A program made the translations under genes and the position numbers. Below the pieces are notes generated by a model that was not told the DNA's origin, ran no database searches, and saw nothing but the letters and a program-made list of their open reading frames with translations. Shown piece after piece: positions 36,135 to 45,767 of a stretch of 64,000 nt of DNA. Location: contig LNET01000030.1 in assembly GCA_001464055.1 (NCBI GenBank), positions 18,949 through 82,948 of the forward strand, in the 5' to 3' direction. Position 1 is the first letter of the stretch. Each line of letters begins with the position of its first letter. This DNA is from Burkholderiales bacterium Ga0077543 (GTDB taxonomy: Bacteria; Pseudomonadota; Gammaproteobacteria; Burkholderiales; Burkholderiaceae_C).

Positions 36135-37157
36135 TCAATGCCCGCCCCGCATGCGGGGATTGACCACGCCGTAGAGCAGGTCCACCAGCAGGTTCACGCC
36201 GATGAAGATCAGCGCCGACACCAGGATGCCGGCCTGCACCACCGGGTAGTCGCGCCGGGCGATGGCGTCGATCAGCCACTTGCCGATGCCCGGCCAGCTG
36301 AAGATGGTCTCGGTGAGCACCGCGCCGCCCAGCAGGCTGCCCACCTGCATGCCCAGCACGGTGACGACCGGAATGAGCGCATTGCGCAGGCCGTGCACCA
36401 GCACCACGCGCCAGGGCGACAGACCCTTGGCGCGGGCGGTGCGCATGTAGTCCTCGCGCAGCACTTCCAGCAGTGCGCTGCGGGTCATGCGCGCCACCAC
36501 GGCCATGGGGATGGTGCCCAGTACCACCGCAGGCAGCGCCAGGTGGAGCAGGGCCGAGACGAAGGCGCCGGGCTCTTGCCCGCGCAGGCTGGCCAGGGCG
36601 CTGTCGATGAGCATGAAGCCAGTGACGGGGTTGACGTCGAATTCGATGCCCACCCGGCCCGAGACCGGCGTCCATTCCAGCCCGACGCTGAAGAACATGA
36701 TGAGGATCAGCCCCCACCAGAACACCGGCATGCTGTTGCCCACGGTGGCCAGCGCCATCACCGCCTGGTCGAACCAGGAACCGCGCTTCAGCGCCGCGGC
36801 CATGCCCAGCGGCAGGCCCACCGCCAGGGCCAGCAGCAGCGCGGCCAGGGCGAGTTCGATGGTGGCCGGGAACAGCGCTGCGAATTCCAGCGCCACCGGT
36901 TCACGCGTGACCAGGCTCTGCCCCAAGTCGCCCTGCAGCAGCCCGCCCAGGTAGTTCAGGTACTGCACGTGCAGCGGCTGGTCCAGGCCCAGCTGCTGCA
37001 TCAGCGCGGCGTGGGCCTCGGGGTCGAGCCGGCGTTCGCCCATCATGATCTCGACCGGGTCGCCCGGGATCAGCCGGATGAGGGCGAAGGCCACCAGCGT
37101 CACGCCCAGCAGGGTGGGAATGAGCGTGGCGAGCTTCTTAAGAAACAGGGCGAACAC
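36135..37157 (-). CDS. Opp/Dpp-type ABC permease, OppB type
   Basis: A 340-residue permease that opens the leftward operon. The N-terminus LKKLATLIPTLLGVTLVAFALIRLIPGDPVEI and the long periplasmic segment with ALMQQLGLDQPLHVQYLNYLGGLLQGDLGQS are typical of OppB/DppB. The EAA loop is EVLREDYMRTARAKGLSPWRVVLVHGLRNAL. No substrate-binding protein gene is found on either side of the operon, so a binding protein encoded elsewhere would be needed. Confidence 0.92.
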   Translation of the reverse strand: MFALFLKKLATLIPTLLGVTLVAFALIRLIPGDPVEIMMGERRLDPEAHAALMQQLGLDQPLHVQYLNYLGGLLQGDLGQSLVTREPVALEFAALFPATIELALAALLLALAVGLPLGMAAALKRGSWFDQAVMALATVGNSMPVFWWGLILIMFFSVGLEWTPVSGRVGIEFDVNPVTGFMLIDSALASLRGQEPGAFVSALLHLALPAVVLGTIPMAVVARMTRSALLEVLREDYMRTARAKGLSPWRVVLVHGLRNALIPVVTVLGMQVGSLLGGAVLTETIFSWPGIGKWLIDAIARRDYPVVQAGILVSALIFIGVNLLVDLLYGVVNPRMRGGH

Positions 37158-37190
37158 GGCTGCGAGTGTCGTTCAGGCCTGAACCCATGC

Positions 37191-37218
37191 AAAAAAGGGG
37201 CCCCGCAGAGGCCCCTTT
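37191..37218 (-). terminator. Rho-independent terminator after the TonB-receptor gene
   Basis: On the minus strand, stem AAAGGGGCC (37218-37210) pairs perfectly with GGCCCCTTT (37202-37194) around a seven-base loop, followed by a T-run (37196-37191). It lies 23 bases past the receptor stop and is the clearest intrinsic terminator in the window. It also insulates the Opp operon that starts at 37157. Confidence 0.85.
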
Positions 37219-37240
37219 GCACGGTCGGGCCGTACCGGCG

Positions 37241-40110
37241 TCAGAAGAACCGGTACTGCGCGGTCAGCACGAAGGCGCGCCCGCGCGGGTCGGCCACGCG
37301 GGGTTCCCAGCTGCTGCCGCTGCCGAAGTTGCTGTCGTAGGTGATGGCGAACGGCGGGTCGGTGTCCAGCACGTTCTTCACCATGCCGATCAGGGTCAGG
37401 TTCTTGATGCCGTTGTAGGTCAGGCCCAGGTTGTAGGTGGTGTAGCTGTCGACCTTGGGGTTGTAGTTCGAGGGGGTGACCCGCCCTGCAGCCACGCCCG
37501 GCAGCACCTGGTCGTTGTAGCCGCTGCGGAAGGTCTGGCTCAGCGTGCTGCTCCAGTCACCCCGGGTGTAGGTGACGAAGGCGCTGTGCTTCCAGCGCAG
37601 GCCCAGGTCGCCGGCCAAGCTGAACTGGCCGATCTCGCTGGGACCGAAGGGCACGCTGGGCAGCACGCGCGAACGCTTCTTCAGCAGGTAGGTGCCGTCC
37701 AGCCCTGCGTTGAAGCGCGCGCCCAGCGCATTGAAGCCGCCGCGCAGGTTGACTTCGACACCTTCGGTCTGGGTTTCGCCGGCGTTCACCCAGCGCTGGT
37801 CGACCGAGATCAGCCGGTTCTGGGCGTCTCGGCCGAAACGCTCGGGGAACAGCGCGAAGTTGTCGATCAGCTGGGTCAGCGACAGGATCTGGATGGTGCC
37901 TTCGCGCTTGACGCTCCACCAGTCCATGCCCAAGCTGAAGTTCGCCGTGGGTTCCCAGATGAAGCCGACCGAGGCCATCTCGGCTTCCTCGGGACCCAGG
38001 TCGGGCTTGCCGCCGTTGATGATGACGGCGGCGCGGTCGATGAAGGCGCAGCCGGGCTGGGTGGTGTTGGGGCGGCCACCCGGGCAGGTCAGCGGGTCGA
38101 CCAGGGTGGTGCCGGTGAACAGCGACTCGGCCGCGCCGTTGAACAGCTGGTTGAAGGTGGGCACCCGGAAGCCGGTGCTGTAGGAACCGCGCAGCAGGAA
38201 CCCGCTGTTGGGCTTCCACAGCGCCGAAACCTTCGGGTTGGTGGTGGTGCCGAAGCCGTCGTACCGGTCCTGGCGCACCGCCAGCGTGGCCTCCAGTCCC
38301 GGCAGCAGCGGCAGCAGCAGTTCGCCGAAGACGGCCGTCACGTCGCGCTTGGCGCCCAGCAGCACGTTGGCCTGGTCGAAAGGCGCAGCCAGGATGACGC
38401 GCTGCGCGGCGGTTGCGCGCTCGTCGCCGTTGAATTTGTATTCTTCTGTGCGCAGGTCGAAGCCGACGGCAGCCATGGCGTCGCCGGCTGGCAACTTGAA
38501 CACCGGACCACTGGCCGAGATGTCGGTCTGCGTCATGGTGAATTCGCCGCCGAACAACACCACGCCGCGGGCCGAACCTTCTTCCAGGGCGGCCAGGCCG
38601 TCAGCGCTCTGGGTCTGGCCGGGGTACAGGAAGATGTTGATGCGGCCGCTGTTCAGCGCCGGAATGATGCCGGGGCCGCCGTCGCTGGCGCCCGTGCCGG
38701 TGGTGCCGCGGTAGTAATAGCCGCCGCCCAGGGTGGACTTGGCCTCGCTCTTGGCCTGCAGCACGCCGGCACGGTAGTCCCAGCCGGCGAACAAGGGACC
38801 CTCGGCCGTCAAGGCGATGCGTTGGGTGTCGGCCTCGGTCTCGATCTCGCGCGGGCCGCACTCGATGCAGCGCCAGCGGTAGGACAGCGGCTGGCCCCGC
38901 TGGGCCGCGTTGATGCTCCCAGGGAACGCGGCCAGCAGGGTGTCGAACACCCGGTCGTAGCTGGCCTGCGAGGCCGCGTTGCGGGGGTAGCGCAGTTGCT
39001 GGGTGGTGGTGTTGGGCGTCAGCTGCAGGTTCGAGAAGCGCTTGGCGGACTCGGTGCGCGAGGCCGTGAACTCGGCCGCCAGCTGGTGCTGGGCCAGCAT
39101 GGCCGTGCCGCGCAGCACGATGTTGGTGCTGGTCACCGGCTGCTGCAGCACCGCGGCTCGGCCGGTGTCCCAGGCGCAGGACAGGCCAGCGCTGGGCGTG
39201 TTCCACAGCAGCTCGGCGTAGGGCGCCTGGCCGTCGATGCTTGCGCAACCCGGCTGGCCAGGCAGGTCCAGCACGTTCAGGCCGCGCTGGCAGGCGTGGT
39301 CGTCCCTGGGATGTTTGGAAAGGACGCATTGGTCGGAAACAGCGTGCCGGCCAGCGGAAACAGCGTGGCGAAGGGCGTGCCGCGCGTGTCCACGCTCAGG
39401 CCGCGGTCGGGCTGGAAGGTGTTGACGAACCCGCGCTGGTCGCCGCGCAGGGCCTTGTTCTCGCGCACGCCCAGCGTGGCCAGCAGGTTGAAGCCGTCCT
39501 TGTCCAGATTGCCGAAGCCGGCAACCAGGGCGCCCGAAGCGATCTCGCCGCCCTTGGCCTCGGTGATGTCGGCGGTGGCGCGCAGCAGCGCGCCGGTGAA
39601 GTTGGTGCGCAGGATGAAGTTGATGACGCCGCCGATGGCGTCGGTGCCGTAGGTGGAGCTGGCACCGTCCTTCAGGATCTCGACCCGCTCGATGGCGGCC
39701 ATCGGGATCTGGTTCAGGTCGACGACACCGCCGTTCAGGCCGTGGGCGGCGACACGCCGGCCGTTGAGCAGGATCAGCGTGGCGTTGCTGCCCTGGCCAC
39801 GCAGGTTGGCACTGGTGGCGCCGTTGTTGCCGCGCTGGGCGCCACCCACGACGTCGGCATTGGAGGCCAGGTTGTCCAGGCCGTTGCCGTTGGTGGACAG
39901 TTCCTGAACCAACTGCTCGGCGCTGGTGATGCCCTGGCGCTGCAGCTCGCCGCCGGTGATGACCTGGATCGGCAAGGCGCCTTCGGCGGCGATGCGCTTG
40001 ATGCTGGAGCCGGTGATGGTGATGCGCTGCGGCTCGGCCGCGGTTTGCGCCAGGGCGTGGCTGGCCAGGCCGGCGAGGGCCAGGCTGGCGACGATCGATT
40101 GCAGTTTCAT
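37241..40110 (-). pseudogene. TonB-dependent outer-membrane receptor, frameshifted
   Basis: Two frames make one receptor of about 956 residues. The first (40110-39277) has a signal peptide (MKLQSIVASLALAGLASHALAQ) and the plug (ITITGSSIKRIAAEGALPIQVIT, LRGQGSNATLILLNGRRVA, IERVEILKDGASSTYGTDAIGGVINF) and then stops at a TGA. The rest of the barrel continues in another frame from about 39300 to 37241 and ends with the outer-membrane C-terminus QYRFF. The frame switch lies near 39280-39330. With one indel the protein would be full length and complete, so this is either a recent frameshift mutation or a base error. The ligand is unknown. It is divergent from the AmpG-like gene and followed by a strong terminator. 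Confidence 0.85.
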
Positions 40111-40328
40111 CCGGGGTTTTCCTTTTTGATGGGTGATGGGGCGGCTGCCGACAGGTCCCTCCGCCGGCTACCGCCCGAAACTGGTGTTCCAGAATCCAGA
40201 CAGTCTCGCTCGCCAGTTTCGTGCCGACCATCGGGAATTGCCACTGAACCGCGGTTGCACTGCACGCACGGCCCATGCTGCGGTGCGTGGAAGCAACACA
40301 TCGCCCGGCTGTGTGAACATCGCGACCC

Positions 40329-41624
40329 ATGTCCACGACTCTCCCGATGGCCCCCGCCCGCCCCTGGCGCTGGATCCCCACCCTCTACTTCGGCCAGGGC
40401 CTGCCCTACGTGGTGGTGATGACGCTGGCCGTGGTGATGTACAAGAACCTGGGCTTCAGCAACACCGAGATCGCGCTGTACACCAGCTGGCTGTACCTGC
40501 CCTGGGTGATCAAGCCGCTGTGGTCGCCGGTGGTCGACCTGCTGGGCCGAAAACGCGGCTGGATCGTCGGGCTGCAGTTCGGCATCGGGCTGGCGTTTGC
40601 GCTGGTGGCACTGACCCTGCCCGCGCCGAAGGTGCTGCAAATGACCCTGGCGGTGTTCTGGCTGATGGCGTTTGCCAGCGCCACCCACGACATCGCCGCC
40701 GACGGCTTTTACATGCTGGCGCTGCCGCAGCGCACGCAGGCGGCGTTCGTCGGCGTGCGCAGCACCTTCTACCGGCTGGCGATGATCGGCGGGCAGGGCG
40801 GGCTGGTCTACCTGGCCGGCTGGCTGCAGGACAGCACCGGCAACGTGGTCAGCGCCTGGCAGATGGTGTTCTGGGCGCTGGCTGCGGTGTTCCTGGCCGG
40901 CGCGGCGTATCACTTCTGGGCACTGCCGAAACCGGCCGGCGACGTGGCGGTGCCGCGCGGCGAACACTTCTGGGCCGACTTCTTCAAGGTCTTCGCGGCC
41001 TTCTTCGCCAAGCCCGAGATCGGCCGCATCCTGGCCTTCCTGCTGCTTTACCGGTTCGCCGAGGCCCAGCTGCTCAAGCTGGTGACGCCCTTCATGCTGG
41101 ACCCGCTGGACGTGGGCGGCCTGGGGCTGAAGACACAGGACGTGGGCATCGCCTACGGCACGGTGGGCATCGGCGCACTGACGGTGGGCGGGCTGCTGGG
41201 CGGCTTCCTGATCTCGCGCTTCGGCCTGAAGCGCATGCTCTGGCCACTGGTGCTGTGCATGCACCTGCCCAACACGGTGTACGTGGCGCTGGCCGTCTGG
41301 CAGCCGGGCAGCCTGTGGCTGGTGAGCGCGGCGATCGCCACCGAACAGTTCGGCTACGGCTTCGGCTTCACCGCCTACATGGTGTTCATGCTGATGGTGG
41401 CCGGCGGCGCCGACGGCAGCGCCGTCCACAAGACCGCGCACTACGCGCTGTGCACCGGCTTCATGGCGCTGGGCATGATGATCCCCGGCATGTGGTCGGG
41501 CTGGCTGCAGGACCGGCTGGGCTACGTGAACTTCTTCATCTGGGCCTGCGTGGCCACGCTGCCCTCGTTCCTGGCCGCGGCCTGGATCCGCATCGACCCT
41601 GAATTCGGACGCAAGACAGAATGA
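40329..41624 (+). CDS. AmpG-like MFS permease (muropeptide import family)
   Basis: A 431-residue MFS protein with about 12 hydrophobic segments. The N-terminus [31 protein letters not shown] and the segment [17 protein letters not shown] are characteristic of the AmpG/acetyl-CoA transporter branch; AmpG carries GlcNAc-anhMurNAc peptides into the cytoplasm by proton symport. Many AmpG-branch members have other or unknown cargo, so the exact substrate is uncertain. The neighbourhood (murQ, NagX-like, ldcA) favours muropeptides. Its stop overlaps the next start by four bases (ATGA at 41621-41624), coupling it to a lipoprotein hydrolase. Confidence 0.85.
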   Translation: MSTTLPMAPARPWRWIPTLYFGQGLPYVVVMTLAVVMYKNLGFSNTEIALYTSWLYLPWVIKPLWSPVVDLLGRKRGWIVGLQFGIGLAFALVALTLPAPKVLQMTLAVFWLMAFASATHDIAADGFYMLALPQRTQAAFVGVRSTFYRLAMIGGQGGLVYLAGWLQDSTGNVVSAWQMVFWALAAVFLAGAAYHFWALPKPAGDVAVPRGEHFWADFFKVFAAFFAKPEIGRILAFLLLYRFAEAQLLKLVTPFMLDPLDVGGLGLKTQDVGIAYGTVGIGALTVGGLLGGFLISRFGLKRMLWPLVLCMHLPNTVYVALAVWQPGSLWLVSAAIATEQFGYGFGFTAYMVFMLMVAGGADGSAVHKTAHYALCTGFMALGMMIPGMWSGWLQDRLGYVNFFIWACVATLPSFLAAAWIRIDPEFGRKTE

Positions 41625-42880
41625 AGACCGCGCTGATCTTCGCCGCGACGCTGGCCCTGCTGGGCGTGCTTGCAGGTTGCGCCAGCGCACCCGACACCTC
41701 GCCCGCCCCGGCCTTCCCCCTGCTGGCGGCATCGCCCGCGAAGCTGGCCGCGGTGCAGCTCTCGCCCGAGGCGCGCTTTGCCGGCACGCCTGGCGCACAG
41801 GTGGAAGCGCGCACGCGCACGATGGCCGATGTCGTCGTCGGCAGCTTCGAAGGCGTGCCCACCGGCTGGCCGGCGCGCAGCGTGCGCATCCACCACCGCA
41901 GCTATCTGCACCGCGCCGAGACGCGCGGCGGCATCGTGCTGGTGCCGGGCTTCACCGAGGGCCTGGCGCACTACCAGGAACTGATCCACGACCTGGTGGC
42001 CAACGGCTTTTCGGTCTACATCCACGACCACCGCGGCCAGGGCTTTTCCACGCGGCTGCTGACCGGCGCCGACGACGGCGACAAGGGGCACGTCGACCAG
42101 TTCGACCACCTCGTCACGGACCTGGGCACGTTCGCGCGGCAGGTGCAGGCGCAGCGCGCCGGCAACCCACGCCCGCTGTTCGTGCTGGCGCATTCGATGG
42201 GCGGGGCGGTGACGGCGCTGCACCTGGCGCGCCAGGGCGCGGCCACACCGTTCCGCGCGGCGGCCCTGGTGACGCCGATGTTCGAGCCCCACATCGGCCA
42301 GACCGGCCTGGGCGACCGCGTCGACCGCGCCGCCGGCCGCTGGTGCGACGCCTGGGCGGCCAGGCTGCCCGTGGCCCTGCCGGGCTTGTCCAGCGCCCGC
42401 GCCCAGGGCAGCGGCTTCGACGCCGCGCGTGCGGCCTTCGACGCGCTGCCCGACCCGGCCGTGAACACCCTGTCGCACAGCGTGCCGCGGCTGCGCCAGC
42501 GCTGGGCCGACCGCGCTGCGCTGTGCAGCGAGACCTCGCCCGCCGAACACTGCGGCCACGCGGACGCCCGTGTGGAAGACGCCACCTGGCGCTGGGTGGC
42601 CCAGGCCTGCAGTGCCGCGCGCGAGGCCCGCGGCCCGGCCGCGGCGGCGGTGACCGTGCCCGTGCTGCTGCTGCAGGGCGGGCAGGACAGCGTGGTCGAA
42701 GCCCTGCCCCAGCAGGTGTTCTGCGCCCGCGTGGCCGGCTGCCGCGGCCTGCTGCTGCCGCGGGCACGCCATGGGCTGTTGTTCGAGAGCGACGACCTGC
42801 GCGGCCCGGCCCTGGCCGAAGTGCTGGGTTTTTTCAGCGACGCGGCGGCCGCCCCGCCAGGGATTGCGCGCAGGAATTGA
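41621..42880 (+). CDS. Alpha/beta-hydrolase lipoprotein, lysophospholipase (PldB) type
   Basis: A 419-residue predicted lipoprotein: lipobox LAGC with Cys20. The hydrolase core shows [39 protein letters not shown] (oxyanion loop region), nucleophile Ser192 in LAHSMGGA, an Asp in [11 protein letters not shown] and a His in ARHGLLFE, giving a full catalytic triad. PldB-type enzymes cleave lysophospholipids. It would act at the periplasmic face of a membrane. It is translationally coupled to the AmpG-like permease upstream. Confidence 0.87.
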   Translation: MKTALIFAATLALLGVLAGCASAPDTSPAPAFPLLAASPAKLAAVQLSPEARFAGTPGAQVEARTRTMADVVVGSFEGVPTGWPARSVRIHHRSYLHRAETRGGIVLVPGFTEGLAHYQELIHDLVANGFSVYIHDHRGQGFSTRLLTGADDGDKGHVDQFDHLVTDLGTFARQVQAQRAGNPRPLFVLAHSMGGAVTALHLARQGAATPFRAAALVTPMFEPHIGQTGLGDRVDRAAGRWCDAWAARLPVALPGLSSARAQGSGFDAARAAFDALPDPAVNTLSHSVPRLRQRWADRAALCSETSPAEHCGHADARVEDATWRWVAQACSAAREARGPAAAAVTVPVLLLQGGQDSVVEALPQQVFCARVAGCRGLLLPRARHGLLFESDDLRGPALAEVLGFFSDAAAAPPGIARRN

Positions 42881-43091
42881 CGGGAACCGGGTTCTGCGGG
42901 GCAAACACCCCTGCCCGGGCTCCATGGATGGTCACGCTGGCCGAGTAGAGTGGCCGCCGGAGATGGCCGGCACGCACCTGTGTAGAGCCCTCGTCATGCC
43001 CGACCTCCACTTGCCGGCGTTTGCCTCCGCCACACCCGGCTTCCTTTCGTTGAGCTCTTGTGACGACCCCCCAGGATCGACGACGTCCCGC

Positions 43092-43883
43092 GTGAGCACC
43101 CACATGCAAGTGATGCTGAGCAACCTGCCGCCCGCAGACTGCGCGCGGCTGCAGGCCTTCCTGCGCGTGGGCAGCGACCGGCTGCGCAGTCGCTGGTCGA
43201 TCGGCAGCGGTGAGCAGGTCGGCCTGCTTCTCTTCAGCGGCGAAACACCCGAGACCATTCCGGGTCATCTGGATGCCACGCCCCGCCTGGTGCGCGTGGT
43301 CGAACACGGCGAGGCCCCCCCCGACGACGGCCCGGTGCTGACGCGCCCGATCGACTTCGAGACCTTCATCACCCTGATGGTCGCGGCCGAGGCCGCGCTG
43401 CATGCCCCCGCTCAGGCCGAGCCGGCGCCGGCGCCCCAGCCCGTCCCGGCCATGCCTGCCGCCATGCCCACCGCCCCTGACCCGCAAGGAGGGGCGGCCG
43501 CCGCGCCCACCCGGCAGGCGGTCTCGCTGGACGACCCCGTGCGCCTGAAGCGTTGGCCGCAGGCCAGCCTGCTGCAAGACTGGCGCTATGGCATCCGCAT
43601 GTCCAGCTTCATGTCCACCCGCTTCGTGACGGTGCGCGAGCTGGCCAGACTCAGCAACGTCAGCGAACCCGACTGTGCGCGCTTCGTCGACGCCCTGCAT
43701 GCGGCCGGGCTGATCCGGCATCGCGACGAGCTCGCCGCCGTGGCGCCAGCCCCCCGGGGGCCGGACCGGGCAGCACCGGGCAACGAGCCCGCAGCCGCGC
43801 CACCAGCCACCACGGCGCGCCTGGGCCTGCTGGGAAGACTGCGGCAGAAACTCGGCCTGGGGCAAAGAGGCCCATCCACATGA
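43092..43883 (+). CDS. Winged-helix protein, first gene of the GTPase/roadblock module
   Basis: A ~263-residue protein of unknown family. The N-terminal domain (about 1-105: MLSNLPPADCARLQAFL, then VGLLLFSGETP and PRLVRVVEHGE) alternates helix and strand and may be a receiver-like fold. A Pro/Ala linker (about 106-150) leads to a C-terminal winged-helix segment (WRYGIRMSSFMSTRFVTVRELARLSNVSEPDCARFVDALHAAGLI). The GTG at 43092 (VSTHMQVML) is preferred; an ATG at 43104 or 42996 is possible. Its stop overlaps the GTPase start (ATGA at 43880-43883). By position it could play the adaptor role of the DUF742 protein in Streptomyces conservons, but no sequence kinship is claimed. Confidence 0.7.
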   Translation: MSTHMQVMLSNLPPADCARLQAFLRVGSDRLRSRWSIGSGEQVGLLLFSGETPETIPGHLDATPRLVRVVEHGEAPPDDGPVLTRPIDFETFITLMVAAEAALHAPAQAEPAPAPQPVPAMPAAMPTAPDPQGGAAAAPTRQAVSLDDPVRLKRWPQASLLQDWRYGIRMSSFMSTRFVTVRELARLSNVSEPDCARFVDALHAAGLIRHRDELAAVAPAPRGPDRAAPGNEPAAAPPATTARLGLLGRLRQKLGLGQRGPST

Positions 43884-44407
43884 ACGACCCCAAGATCGTG
43901 TTCACCGGCACGCCCGGTGCCGGCAAAACCACGGCCATCCGCGCCATCAGCGACATCGAACCCGTCAGCACCGACGTGGCCAACACCGACGCCCGTCTCG
44001 GCAAGGCCACCACCACCGTGGGTCTGGACTACGGCCATGTCGACCTGGGCGAAGGCCTGCGGGTGCGGCTGTTCGGCACGCCCGGGCAGGCGCGCTTCGA
44101 TTTCATGTGGAGCATCATCGGCAGGCAGGCGCTGGGGCTGCTGATCCTGATCGACAACTCGCGCCCCGACCCGCTGGCCGACCTGCGCCTGTACCTGGAC
44201 CATTTCGGCGACGGCATCCACGAGATGAACTGCGCCATCGGCGTGGGCCGCACCGAGATCCACCCCGTGCCCGCACTGGACGCCTTCGGCGACCTGCTCG
44301 AAAGCCGCGGGCTGGCCTTCCCCACGCTGGCGGTGGACGTGCGCCGTCGCGACGACGTGCTGCTGCTCATCGAGACCATCCTGGCGCAGGCCGAGTGCCG
44401 GCCCTGA
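43880..44407 (+). CDS. Small Ras-like GTPase (MglA/CvnD-type group)
   Basis: A 175-residue single-domain GTPase. G1 is GTPGAGKT at residues 10-17. G2 is the TTTVGLDYG stretch near 44-52. The G3 region is LFGTPGQARFDFMW (FGTPGQ at 65-70), in which the usual Asp of DxxG is replaced by Gly, as seen in the bacterial YGTPGQERF group. The G4 position is GVGRTE (121-126) rather than NKxD, so base recognition is atypical. Bacterial members act with roadblock proteins in polarity and signalling switches. It sits directly upstream of three roadblock-like genes. Confidence 0.88.
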   Translation: MNDPKIVFTGTPGAGKTTAIRAISDIEPVSTDVANTDARLGKATTTVGLDYGHVDLGEGLRVRLFGTPGQARFDFMWSIIGRQALGLLILIDNSRPDPLADLRLYLDHFGDGIHEMNCAIGVGRTEIHPVPALDAFGDLLESRGLAFPTLAVDVRRRDDVLLLIETILAQAECRP

Positions 44408-44437
44408 CCCCCGACCGACCCGCCCACAAGCCCTGCG

Positions 44438-44818
44438 ATGACCCACACCCCCCAACCCAGCGTCAGTGCCGCCCGGCGCTTTGCCGAGGACACCCTGCAG
44501 CGGATCGACGGCGCCCATGCCGTGGTCGTGGCCACGGTCGACGGCTTTGCGCTGGCGCACGCGAGTCGGCGCGAGGTCGATGTCGAACGCCTGTCGGCGA
44601 TGCTCAGTTCCCTGGCCGCGCTGGGCGCCGCCGCCAGCCGCGAAACCGGCATCGGCTTCGTGCGCGTGCTCGTCATCGAGTCGACGGCGGGCCGCATCGT
44701 CACGCGCTGCCTCGATGGTTCCGAGATCGTGATCGCGGTGCTGGCCGACACCCAGGTGCCCCTGGGCCTGGTGTGGACCCAGCTGCGGCACGCCGAGAGC
44801 CAGCTGGTCGCGGCATGA
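44438..44818 (+). CDS. Roadblock/LC7-like protein 1
   Basis: A 126-residue protein with the short alpha-beta-beta-alpha-beta layout of the roadblock/LC7 fold: helix AARRFAEDTLQRI, strands HAVVVATVDGFALAHASR, helix DVERLSAMLSSLAALGAAASRE, strands VRVLVIESTAGRIVTRCLDGSEIVIAVLA, and a final helix. The TVDGFALA turn and the Leu/Ala-rich central helix are typical. Family members are GTPase partners (for example MglB) and often form dimers. It overlaps the next gene by four bases (ATGA at 44815-44818). Confidence 0.8.
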   Translation: MTHTPQPSVSAARRFAEDTLQRIDGAHAVVVATVDGFALAHASRREVDVERLSAMLSSLAALGAAASRETGIGFVRVLVIESTAGRIVTRCLDGSEIVIAVLADTQVPLGLVWTQLRHAESQLVAA

Positions 44819-45219
44819 ACGTTTCCAGCCAGACCCTGGGCGAACTCGTCGCGCAGCTCGCTGCGCTGCGCGGCCTGCGCGGCTGCGCCATCGTCGAAGC
44901 CGACAACGGACTGGTCTGGACGGCCCAGGGTGAACTCGCCGACCGCGATGCCCTGTGGGAAGCCGCCACCGACTTCTGGCGCCTGCAGTTGCGCCACGCG
45001 GCGCACTTCGCCGAACTCGGCAAGTTCGGCGCCGCGGTCATGCACCACCACGACGGCATGCTGGCCATCTTCAGCTGTTGCCGCGACCCCGATCTGCTGT
45101 TCGTCGCCGTCGGCCGCCAGGGGGCGGTGGACTGGCTCGGGCTGCAGCGCAAGGCCGCCGAGATTGGCCACATCGTCAAGGATCGTGGACCGATCCCCCG
45201 TTCTTCCACCACCGCGTAA
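44815..45219 (+). CDS. Roadblock-like protein 2 (divergent)
   Basis: A 134-residue protein with a roadblock-like order of elements: helix TLGELVAQLAAL, strands GCAIVEADNGLVWTAQG, a long helix DALWEAATDFWRLQLRHAAHFAEL, strands AAVMHHHDGMLAIFSCCRDPDLLFVAVG, then a C-terminal helix. It is more divergent than its neighbours, with a HHHDG turn and a CC pair in the strand region. I assign it from fold pattern and context rather than clear sequence kinship. It is translationally coupled to roadblock 1. Confidence 0.65.
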   Translation: MNVSSQTLGELVAQLAALRGLRGCAIVEADNGLVWTAQGELADRDALWEAATDFWRLQLRHAAHFAELGKFGAAVMHHHDGMLAIFSCCRDPDLLFVAVGRQGAVDWLGLQRKAAEIGHIVKDRGPIPRSSTTA

Positions 45220-45243
45220 GCACGCACCCCGGAGGCTTCCCCC

Positions 45244-45603
45244 ATGGCCAACATTCGCCAGACCCTTGAAGAAATGCTCACCGTCGACGGCGCCCTGTGT
45301 GCCGCCATCGTCGACTCCAGCAGCGGCATGATGCTGGGTTCGCTCGGCACCGGCGTCGACCTGGAGGCCGCGGCCGCCGGCAACACCGAAGTCGTGCGCG
45401 CGAAGCTCAAGACCATGCGCAGCCTGGGCCTGAACGACGTCATCGAAGACATGCTCATCACCCTGGGCAAGCACTACCACATCATCCGGCCGATGTCGCG
45501 CAAGGAAGGCGTGTTCATCTACTTCGTGCTGGACCGGGCCAAGTCCAACCTGGCGCTGGCACGGCGCAAGGTGGTCGAGGTGGAACGCGAACTGACGTTC
45601 TGA
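45244..45603 (+). CDS. Roadblock/LC7-like protein 3
   Basis: A 119-residue protein with helix IRQTLEEMLTV, strands GALCAAIVDSSSGMMLGSLG, helix LEAAAAGNTEVVRAKLKTMRSL, strands IEDMLITLGKHYHIIRPMSRKEGVFIYFVLD and a basic C-terminal helix SNLALARRKVVEVERELTF. The segment AAGNTEVVRAKLKTM is characteristic of a roadblock subfamily of proteobacteria. The ATG at 45244 has GGAGG at 45231-45235 with an eight-base gap, the strongest ribosome site in the module, so this member is probably made in excess. Confidence 0.8.
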   Translation: MANIRQTLEEMLTVDGALCAAIVDSSSGMMLGSLGTGVDLEAAAAGNTEVVRAKLKTMRSLGLNDVIEDMLITLGKHYHIIRPMSRKEGVFIYFVLDRAKSNLALARRKVVEVERELTF

Positions 45604-45670
45604 ACGAACCCGCGCCGCCGTGGCCACGGCCGGCCAGCGCGGCGGCTTGTCGAAATTGGTTACACCCTGG

Positions 45671-45688
45671 CCTGGGAACGATCCCAGG
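45671..45688. terminator. Hairpin after the roadblock module
   Basis: CCTGGGA (45671-45677) and TCCCAGG (45682-45688) form a perfect seven-base-pair stem with loop ACGA, 68 bases after the last roadblock stop. There is no T-run, so intrinsic termination is uncertain; it could also belong to the leader of the following exported-protein gene. Confidence 0.4.
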
Positions 45689-45767
45689 CTGACATGCGGG
45701 CGCCCAACAGTGACATTCCGTTTCGGTGCAGGCATTTGCACCGTTAGTCATGTCACCAGGGGGTTCC

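Noticed and set aside
43880..44407. Signal-recognition or MnmE/Era-type GTPase
   Set aside because: Single small domain, FGTPGQ in place of DxxG and no NKxD; it belongs with the MglA/CvnD-like group next to roadblock genes.
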